Shown here one piece after another: positions 48,495-55,022 of a DNA stretch of 55,022 nucleotides. Source of the stretch: a virus. The stretch is from the IMG/VR virus record IMGVR_UViG_3300026382_000019, positions 1 to 55,022 of that record; one strand, written 5' to 3'. The notes below the pieces were generated by a model. The model did no database searches, was not told where the DNA came from, and saw nothing but the letters and a program-made list of their open reading frames with translations. Positions within the stretch are counted from its first letter, which is position 1, and each line of letters begins with the position of its first letter. A program made the translations under genes and the position numbers.

Positions 48495-48525
48495 AGAAGC
48501 CTCCCATTTTATGATTATTTATATC

Positions 48526-48533
48526 TTAATGCT
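48526..48533 (-). promoter_or_regulatory. T4-type late promoter
   Basis: Perfect TATAAATA on the minus strand, 32 bases upstream of the 452-aa gene and touching the methyltransferase stop. Confidence 0.75.
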
Positions 48534-50140
48534 TAATCAATTAGTTCAAGTCCTAATTTTTCTAAATCCCTTATCCTTACATTATACATATATAGTAAAT
48601 GCTCTTTTATTTCTTCTATATCAATATTTAATTTTTTGCAAATAATTTCCTGATTTTTGATATAATTTTTATTTTTCATTAAATCTTCTATATTAAAGAA
48701 TGTTAAATTTTTATATTTTTCGTAATTTTCATGGATTTGCTTTTTCTCAGAATCACTCAAAATGTTAAAATCAAAAACAGGGAGGTTTAACAATTGCTTT
48801 CCTCCAACCTCTTTAATCACTCCTCGTTTATTTTTTCTACCTGACCTTTTGGTGCCATTTTTGATAAAAGCCTCAATAACCAAAAGGGAAGGTAATGACA
48901 TCATCAATATAGGAATAACTTCAGTATCAATACTTTTCGGGTTTAGTCTGACATACTTTGAAGATAATACACATTCTTCTTTATATGTAAATAATCTAGG
49001 ATATAAATCAATAGCCATTGTATAAAAAACAGAATTTTTATGAATATTGTACCTTGTTAGGTTCACATCAGAATATTTTACATAATATTCTAGGTCTTCC
49101 TCTTTAAGATTTTCTCTATATATGGCAGGAGAATTTACTCTAGCCTGCTTTTGGTAAAAAAGTTTTATATTTCCTTTTTCTTTTTTATTATGTATTTTAT
49201 TATCTTTTAGTAACGAAGCAAAATTTAATCCTGCAGTTTCTAATGATATATACTCGCTCAATGGCTCAAAGTCCTTTGTTATTTTTTGAGTGTATTCATA
49301 TGACTCATTGTACATTATAAGTCTATTTTTCATATTATGAGTATTACTAATAGGGTCATCAATAGGAACATTAATAATTTTATCATTGAGGCTAAACTCT
49401 GTATCAGTTACTGAATTCAATATAATATCATTATTATTTTTATCATTACTCTTATCATTCGTGATATATACACCTATGGCATTGGTGTCATCCCTGAAAA
49501 AAGGATAAAAATTACTTGTAATTAGTCTATCTAATCTAAAATGATTTGATGTTTTTGGTCCTAATATCTTCCTTAGGACATCGCCATATCGTGTTTCCAA
49601 CCATTTATCGGCACACAAAAACACCAATTCTCCATCCTCATCGAGATGCGATAAGCATTTTAGATAAAAATAAATGTAAATGTCAGACCTTAAATCTACG
49701 TCCTCTCGTTTGATACCTAGAACATCAAAATCAATATTATCCTTGATAGCCTCTATATACTCAGATTTTGACATACTGTCATGTTTTATATTTCTGTAGC
49801 TGATGTAAGGAGGATTGGTAATGATGAGAGAATATTTTTTGTCATTTTTTGATAACAAAAAATCTTCATGATACAGGTTCGTATTTTTCTGAACATCAAT
49901 CACATCCAATGCTGTCTTTTCGATGTCATAACAGTCATATTCGAGATATTCATCTATATTGTCTAGGCAAGCATAATAAAAACTCCCTGTGCCCACTGAA
50001 GGGTCAAGGATTCTTTTTTGCTTTTTGTTTTCTATCTTTGAACAAATCTTGTCTGATACAAAAGGATGAGTATATGTATTTCCTAGGTTTCTATCTTTAT
50101 CAATGTTAAAATTTTTATTTACATCCCATATTGCTTTCAA
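48533..50140 (-). CDS. Adenine-specific N6 DNA methyltransferase, 535 aa
   Basis: Gamma-class adenine methyltransferase with AdoMet motif I ILDPSVGTGSFYYA near residue 44 and catalytic motif IV LIITNPPYISYR near residue 107. The long C-terminal part is likely the target-recognition domain, as in Eco57I-type enzymes. A perfect late promoter lies 17 bases upstream. It could mark phage DNA against restriction; no separate cognate endonuclease is certain here, though the next gene is a weak candidate. Site specificity unknown. Confidence 0.85.
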   Translation of the reverse strand: MKAIWDVNKNFNIDKDRNLGNTYTHPFVSDKICSKIENKKQKRILDPSVGTGSFYYACLDNIDEYLEYDCYDIEKTALDVIDVQKNTNLYHEDFLLSKNDKKYSLIITNPPYISYRNIKHDSMSKSEYIEAIKDNIDFDVLGIKREDVDLRSDIYIYFYLKCLSHLDEDGELVFLCADKWLETRYGDVLRKILGPKTSNHFRLDRLITSNFYPFFRDDTNAIGVYITNDKSNDKNNNDIILNSVTDTEFSLNDKIINVPIDDPISNTHNMKNRLIMYNESYEYTQKITKDFEPLSEYISLETAGLNFASLLKDNKIHNKKEKGNIKLFYQKQARVNSPAIYRENLKEEDLEYYVKYSDVNLTRYNIHKNSVFYTMAIDLYPRLFTYKEECVLSSKYVRLNPKSIDTEVIPILMMSLPSLLVIEAFIKNGTKRSGRKNKRGVIKEVGGKQLLNLPVFDFNILSDSEKKQIHENYEKYKNLTFFNIEDLMKNKNYIKNQEIICKKLNIDIEEIKEHLLYMYNVRIRDLEKLGLELID

Positions 50141-50156
50141 ATTATTCCTTTTCTAA

Positions 50157-50164
50157 TATTTATA
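50157..50164 (-). promoter_or_regulatory. T4-type late promoter
   Basis: Perfect TATAAATA on the minus strand, 17 bases upstream of the methyltransferase gene. Confidence 0.7.
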
Positions 50165-50176
50165 ACCCAATTCATC

Positions 50177-51257
50177 CTACCATTCATCCTCATCAATTAA
50201 TTCTGTGGAAGGAGTAAGGTCCCATCCTATTGGATCAGTGATGAGTTTTATGTTTCCTTCAAAACCTTTTTCGTACATTAAGTCTATATCTATAAATTTA
50301 TCTAATCCATACTCAAAGATTTTTTCGTTATTAAATGCAAAAGCATTGCTTCCTGTAATATTTGGTTCTTTCATATATAGAAAACCTATTTTATCTCCTG
50401 GTTCTATTTCTTTTATCCCTTGTATATTTTTATCCTGAATATATTTATTATGAATAAGGGATGCTCTTGAATTTACAGGAGCACTAAGCCATTTATTTTT
50501 CTCTGGTACCCATCTTTTGAATTTTTTATCCTGTTCCTGCCACTGATAATCAAGGCTGGATACACCCTGATTTATACATATTTGAGATGGCAACTGTTCA
50601 TATGTTTTTTCTTTTACCTCTTTCATAAAATTTATAACTTTAGGTAAATCACCATCAATCAAAATGTCCATAGCAGCACCAAGCTCTTTTCTGAAAAATT
50701 TTGGCGTTGTCGCTCTTATCATTGATAATCCCGTTACTTTAAGTTTAGGTTTTGCTAATTTTATATCATCTTCTTGTAATTTTCTACAGAAATACATTTT
50801 TGGTGCAACTGAGATAAAGCAGTCTGCCACAATTTCTCCGTCTTCTATTAGTTTTTCTGGTAAAAAAGCATTAATAGTGTCTGACTGATGAGTTAAGCTT
50901 TTATATGTTACAGGCAACGAAACTTTCTCTATAAAATTATTGGTAAATTCCAATAATCTGTCCTTAGATGCATTATTTTCATAGTCTTTCCCAAATTTCT
51001 TGACAATAAGAGGTTCCACAGACATGTACAAACTGTCGGTATCAATTTGTGCTACATGCCTCCAATTAGTATTCATTCCGTGAAATGTTTCTGTGTCTTC
51101 TTCACCCAATACTTTATCTAAATGAGTGCTATTTGCTTGAATAGCATTTAGGTTAGCATTTCTTGCCCCTGATGTTACTGCCCCAGAAAAATATTCAGCG
51201 TGACCTGCAAATACTGTTGCTTGCATACTTAAGGCACCATAGGCACTATTAATAAGG
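50177..51257 (-). CDS. 43: DNA polymerase gp43, exon 2
   Basis: C-terminal part of the family B polymerase. It begins inside motif B, reading LINSAYGALS after splicing, then has motif C QIDTDSLYMSV with the catalytic Asp pair and ends in an acidic tail LIDEDEW. Splicing to exon 1 at 51619/51257 restores MGMKILINSAYGAL in frame, giving a protein of about 1000 residues. Without splicing the frame is closed by a TGA just upstream of the exon. The exact junction is inferred from protein alignment and the terminal G rule. Confidence 0.88.
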
Positions 51258-51618
51258 CGATGTGTTCAATTTAAGTTCGTTACTCTTAAATCTGAGCTTT
51301 TAACTCAACTCTGTATCTCTACAGATGTCCAGACTATATCTTCATCCTTAACTTAATATTAGGATGCCCACCACTTCCACTCACTTGAGTGTACTTCCTT
51401 TCGGAATAGTCGTTGAACCTTCTTCGTATTATATATTATATGTTATATAACTTAGAAGCTTGGCTGCTGATTGTCTTTACCTTATATTTTTCAAACGTTC
51501 ATATAGTGATTTCTCCTATATTGTAGTATATAAGTATTATCCAGATGTCCCAGCAATTCAATGGGTTTCTTCAATGAGAACTATCATATATTACTATATG
51601 ACGAGACCTTGATTTTTA
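51258..51618 (-). ncRNA. Group I self-splicing intron in DNA polymerase gene
   Basis: About 361 bases with the conserved core elements of a group I intron in order: P-like AATTGCTGGGA (51558-51548), Q-like AATCAGCAGCCAAG (from 51472), R-like GTTCAACGACTAT (from 51417) and S-like AAGATATAGTC (51342-51332). The 5' exon end AGAU can pair with GUCU in the intron (U-G at the splice site) and the intron ends in G. It contains no open frame for an endonuclease. It interrupts the codons of polymerase motif B. Confidence 0.85.
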
Positions 51619-53540
51619 ATCTTCATTCCCATTTGAAATACATTCCATCTATCAGCCTCTGCTGATAGATTGAAAATTTTATCTTTATCTTCCTGAGATA
51701 ATTCAACTTTTTTCTTAATTTCTTCTATTTGCACATAGCATGTTTGCATCAATTTTTTGTACTTTTTACGCTTAACCATAATGTCTTCCATTGTTTGTGA
51801 AAGGACACTTCTGAAGTCTTTTCTAAAGAACATTCCGTTTGGAGCCATCGAAACATTATATTTTTTACAGACTCTCATAACTTCTGAACTTGCTTCATCA
51901 TTATTGATAACATGTTCTTGAAACCAAAAGTCGTATTTAATTAATTCTTTAGCATCTACATTCCTAGGATAAAAAATTGCATATTTTGCTCTTAATAATA
52001 AAAGTTCATCAGGCAAATCTTTTGGCTGTATTAATGTCTCAATACCGATATTTAACCACTGAATAACAGAAGGGTATAGTGAAGCAAAATCTAATGAATA
52101 TACCCATTTCCAGAATTTTGCTGTCCCTTTAACAATACCGCCAGGGAATGTCTGTGATGTCAATTTATTTTCATGATCATTTGCTGCTATGAGGTTCATA
52201 TAAAATTGAACCCTATCATCATCTATAAGACTTCTAAAATTTTCATCTTTTTCTATTCTAGTTAATAAAACCGTGTCAGTATCGTCAAATTTGCCTTCTA
52301 ATGGTAGAACCTGGGATTTTTTATAATGATTGTTAAACATATAACTGTTCCACTGCGCTAGTGTTCCTCTGATCATATCCATCGTTACGCCAGTTTCGTA
52401 TGAAATCATTTTCGCTAGGTCAATAAGTTTCAGTTTTTTGTCTAATCCAATGAGCAATTCAACATCCTTAACACCGTACTCGATGAATGTCTCAAAATTA
52501 TTAGCGTAAAATTCAGCAAAATCTGCATGTTCATCATGTTCTACTTTATTTTGGCCAAGTTCATACCCCGCCACCGTATCCAGACTGTATGATGTATGAG
52601 TGGTATATGTATATTTTTTGTACATTTGCATGTAATCTTCTTGAATTATACCAACCCATAAAAACTCATCTTGAACACCGTATGTTGTATTAACCTCTTT
52701 ATGCTTGATGAGGTTTGCGTGTGGTGATAATTGTTTAACATATTCACCGTTAAGGCAATCAGTATCAAATCTCCATCTTGCTTTTTCTTTATCATAATAG
52801 TAAAGGTCATTCCTTTTGTCAAGGACTCTTATGATTCTATTAGTGATATAAGGATCATCATATGTTTTTGTATTCCATCCTGTCATTACAGAAGGGTCCC
52901 TCTTTTTAAGAAGTTCTAAGAAAACTTTTAATAATTTTTCTTCAGTTTCACAATTTATATATTTTATAGCACCATATTCAGATTCATATTTATTTTTGTT
53001 CTCCCACTCTTTATTAAGTCCTAAAATAAAAAAAATATTTGCCTTAGTGTCAAAAATTTGTATTGATGTGATTGATGCCATTGCTGCTCTATCATGACCC
53101 ATTGGTTTCCAATCATTTTTACATTCTATGTTTTTGTTAGGAAGCATATTTTCATCTAATGAAGCTGTTTCAATATCAAAATACCATGTATTACTAAATT
53201 CATGAAAGGCATCAATTGGGTTAGGCCAATATTTTCTAATATATGTTTGCTCTTGAGATTTATTTCCATATATGCTAATGTTTGAACTTTTATAGAGATT
53301 TGCAGCATCTCTATGTTCTTTCATGGTTTTGAATGTTAATTCTTTTAAGGATTGATTTTCTGGGACAGATTTTAATTTTGAATTTCCTTTTTTATCATGA
53401 ATAAAAATGCTTGGTATCACTTTTATTGATTCTGTAAAACATTCTTTTGTCTCGGGATCATATAGTCTTGCATATAAGGCTCCCATGTTTCCTTTGAAGA
53501 CATTCTCATATTGTAGATTTCGTGTGTTTGGGTTTGTCAT
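51619..53540 (-). CDS. 43: DNA polymerase gp43, exon 1
   Basis: N-terminal part of the family B polymerase: exonuclease motif I YFDIETASL (Asp122/Glu124), later exonuclease text SYSLDTVAGYELGQ and YGVKDVELL, and polymerase motif A YSLDFASLYPSV. Exon 1 ends at the codons for MKI. Without splicing, translation would stop ten codons later at a TAG. Replicates phage DNA with proofreading. A non-late promoter lies 90-110 bases upstream with a hairpin between. Confidence 0.92.
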
Positions 53541-53600
53541 TATTTTCCTTTTCGTTTTGTCTCCTGTAACTCCACATTTGGCAGGATTTTCTTTTTGGAA

Positions 53601-53620
53601 AAAGAGGAAAATTCCTCTTT
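53601..53620 (-). other. 9-bp hairpin in the DNA polymerase leader
   Basis: AAAGAGGAA/TTCCTCTTT stem with a two-base loop just downstream of the polymerase promoter, followed by a short T-run in the minus-strand sense. It may be an attenuator or an RNA-stability element. Confidence 0.5.
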
Positions 53621-53628
53621 TATGTCAT

Positions 53629-53650
53629 ATTATAACTAATTTTTGCTTAA
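53629..53650 (-). promoter_or_regulatory. Non-late promoter of DNA polymerase (TTAAGC-N10-TATAAT)
   Basis: TTAAGC at 53650-53645 and TATAAT at 53634-53629, overlapping the last codons and stop of the helicase fragment gene. Confidence 0.65.
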
Positions 53651-54252
53651 AATTGCAATTGACCAAAGTCAAAGTCATTTTTGTCTGGCTGCACTGGTAC
53701 TCCAGTGTTTAATTCCTCTTGATCCACTGCTTCATATGAATTTTCATCATTGAAAGGTTTGTACTGCATTCTATCAAAATGTGTTTCCATCATCAATGAA
53801 GGCATCTGTCCCGTATAGCGATTTTTTACGAGTTTCCATATTTGTTGATTCTGCTCTCTCATTTGCTCGTTGTTGATAAGCATAATTGCAACATCCGCAG
53901 TCATTGCAATTTTCAGAGATTCTGAAATATTTTCCATTCCAGCATCCGTATTTCCCATGGCTGAATTATGAGTAAGAATATCGTTAGCATAAAATAAGTT
54001 ATCGTGTGACACTTCTATATCATATAATTCTTCTTCACCTATATATTCAATCGAAATAATTTTATCATTAAAATCAATATCAGAATAATCTTCTTTTATA
54101 CCATATACTCCGTCTATTATTTTATTATAGTCCTCCTCATAAGGTAAAATCAAGCCTTTAGTTAATGCAATTTTATTAATCACTTTATATATAAAACTAT
54201 CATCCCAATTCATTTTATATTCTTTGTTTATTTTTTCCAAATACTTTCTCAT
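53647..54252 (-). CDS. 41: C-intein plus C-terminal half of replicative helicase gp41
   Basis: Residues 1-96 end with intein splicing blocks: ELYDIEVSHDNLFYAND (block F) and ILTHN then Ser (block G and +1 Ser), very like the gp41-1 type split intein. Residues 97-201 are the C-terminal part of the DnaB-family helicase (MENISESLKIAMTADVAIML, LVKNRYTGQ). An in-frame TAA lies four codons before the ATG and AAGGA precedes it, so this half is translated separately. The N-terminal half with the N-intein is expected beyond 55022. Trans-splicing would rebuild the helicase. Own promoter at 54276-54297. Confidence 0.88.
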   Translation of the reverse strand: MRKYLEKINKEYKMNWDDSFIYKVINKIALTKGLILPYEEDYNKIIDGVYGIKEDYSDIDFNDKIISIEYIGEEELYDIEVSHDNLFYANDILTHNSAMGNTDAGMENISESLKIAMTADVAIMLINNEQMREQNQQIWKLVKNRYTGQMPSLMMETHFDRMQYKPFNDENSYEAVDQEELNTGVPVQPDKNDFDFGQLQF

Positions 54253-54275
54253 TTTATTCCTTTATGATAATTATT

Positions 54276-54297
54276 ATTATATTATTTTTTTACTTAA
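54276..54297 (-). promoter_or_regulatory. Non-late promoter (TTAAGT-N10-TATAAT)
   Basis: TTAAGT at 54297-54292 and TATAAT at 54281-54276. The box includes the stop codon of the HNH endonuclease gene. It serves the C-intein/helicase gene. Confidence 0.65.
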
Positions 54298-55001
54298 TTT
54301 TTGTAAAAACTCTCTTTAATGTGCTCACATTGACTAATCACAGAATAACTATTGTATCTTTTTGAAGTATTTTCTGATTCTTCAATAAATTGTATATTTG
54401 ATATTGATCCTATAAATTCAGGATCAATATCAAATTCAAAACCTGTTTTAATAGATATTATATGATCTAAATGATAAGGTTTATCTTTTGTTTTTTGGGT
54501 TCCTCTATTTTGATAATTTTTAGCTTCATTAATTGTAATTTTATTTGTATGTGCCCACACTTTCCTGCTGTATTTTTCAAAAAGGCCTATATCTTCTTCT
54601 TTGACCCAAACACCACTATCTTCTAAAGTTTTTCTCATCTTTGTAATATAAGATTCAAACTTTATTTTTCCTTGAACTTCTCCATATCTTTCTATAAATG
54701 ATTCAAGAGAAGTTTCTAAAGATTTTTTTCTATTTTCCCATTTTTCTTTCCAATCATCTTTATACCATTTTTTATAATTCTCTAAAGTATGAGCAGTCTT
54801 TTTATTTCTTTCTTTATATCGTTTTGTTCCTTCTTCCTCTCCATATTTTTCTATAAATGATTTAAGAGAATTTGTATATCCCATCTTTATGCAGTTTTCT
54901 TTATATCGTTTTGTTCCTTCTTCCTCTCCATATTTTTCTATAAATGATTTAAGAGAATTTTTATCCATATTTATTTTTCCTTCAGATATATATGCTTTCA
55001 T
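54294..55001 (-). CDS. HNH-type homing endonuclease between split-intein gene halves, 235 aa
   Basis: N-terminus has three copies of a DNA-binding-like unit (SLKSFIEKYGEEEGTKRYKE), two nearly identical. The catalytic part YHLDHIISIKTGFEF followed by NIQFIEESENTSKRYNS resembles the HNH core of the 294-aa gene at 9407, and both end FYKN. It lies between the expected gp41 N-half (outside) and the C-intein gene, the arrangement of fractured genes with a free-standing endonuclease. It may promote the spread of the split site. Confidence 0.82.
   Translation of the reverse strand: MKAYISEGKINMDKNSLKSFIEKYGEEEGTKRYKENCIKMGYTNSLKSFIEKYGEEEGTKRYKERNKKTAHTLENYKKWYKDDWKEKWENRKKSLETSLESFIERYGEVQGKIKFESYITKMRKTLEDSGVWVKEEDIGLFEKYSRKVWAHTNKITINEAKNYQNRGTQKTKDKPYHLDHIISIKTGFEFDIDPEFIGSISNIQFIEESENTSKRYNSYSVISQCEHIKESFYKN
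54811..54960. repeat. 63-bp direct repeat inside the homing endonuclease gene
   Basis: Two identical 63-base copies (54811-54873 and 54898-54960) with an 87-base period, encoding the first two SLKSFIEKYG units. In frame (29 codons), so the protein gains a whole module. Confidence 0.8.
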
Positions 55002-55022
55002 CTTATTAGAATGATTTTTATT

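Overview
The window is an AT-rich, densely packed segment of a T4-like (tailed, contractile-tail type) bacteriophage genome. This rests on recognisable T4 core genes: gp32 single-stranded DNA-binding protein, RNase H (Rnh), gp61 primase, family B DNA polymerase gp43, the C-terminal half of the gp41 replicative helicase, an Rnl1-type RNA ligase and a gp23/gp24-fold capsid protein. It is also supported by exact copies of the T4 late promoter octamer TATAAATA in front of virion-type genes. The host is probably a member of the Campylobacterota. That is an inference from the non-late promoters (TATAAT preceded by TTAAGY boxes, similar to the Campylobacter TTTAAGT/TATAAT pattern) and from a phage-encoded outer-membrane barrel that resembles proteins of that phylum. 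Nearly all genes are on the minus strand; the plus-strand exceptions are listed below. No tRNA gene or CRISPR array was seen.

Layout. 1-5372: a MoxR/CobS-like AAA+ ATPase (cut by the window edge), a VWA protein and a zinc metallopeptidase, interrupted by a GIY-YIG homing endonuclease. 5395-10932: primase, RNase H and gp32, with two HNH homing endonucleases upstream of gp32. 10943-13228: small unknown genes and a HAD phosphatase. 13239-24665: late virion region with Ig/PKD-like fibre or decoration proteins, a miniature gp23-fold capsid protein and many short proteins sharing one N-terminus; plus-strand genes lie at 20589-24426. 24681-31954: a small membrane protein, nucleotide and NadR-like kinases, two metallophosphatases and HD-Pnk. 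32014-38787: small accessory genes, RNA ligase, an ITPase-like protein, a protein-tyrosine phosphatase and one gene interrupted by a TGA. 38865-44192: a ClpX homologue divergent from a plus-strand five-gene operon encoding a membrane protein, a response-regulator receiver, a membrane histidine kinase, a small exported protein and an outer-membrane barrel. 44209-50140: late operons with two nucleotidyltransferases, an NMN-adenylyltransferase-like protein, an unknown protein and an adenine methyltransferase. 50177-55022: DNA polymerase split by a group I intron, then the gp41 C-terminal half fused to a C-intein, with an HNH endonuclease gene between it and the expected N-terminal half outside the window.

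Themes. (1) At least twelve late genes begin with a motif like MKTF(R/K)E(Y/F)(I/V)NE. This matches the T4 capsid-targeting sequence that ends in a gp21 protease site (hydrophobic-x-Glu), so the phage may package and inject a large set of internal head proteins, including an NMNAT-like enzyme. (2) A phage-borne two-component system sits in one late operon with a porin-like outer-membrane protein and diverges from a ClpX that has lost its ClpP-docking IGF loop. This is the best candidate for an undescribed system. (3) Several selfish elements are present: four homing endonucleases, a split intein and a group I intron. (4) The promoter grammar is consistent across the window: TATAAATA for late genes, TTAAGY-N10-TATAAT or a double-box N21 form for non-late genes, and two perfect palindromes TATAAATATTTATA that can fire both ways.
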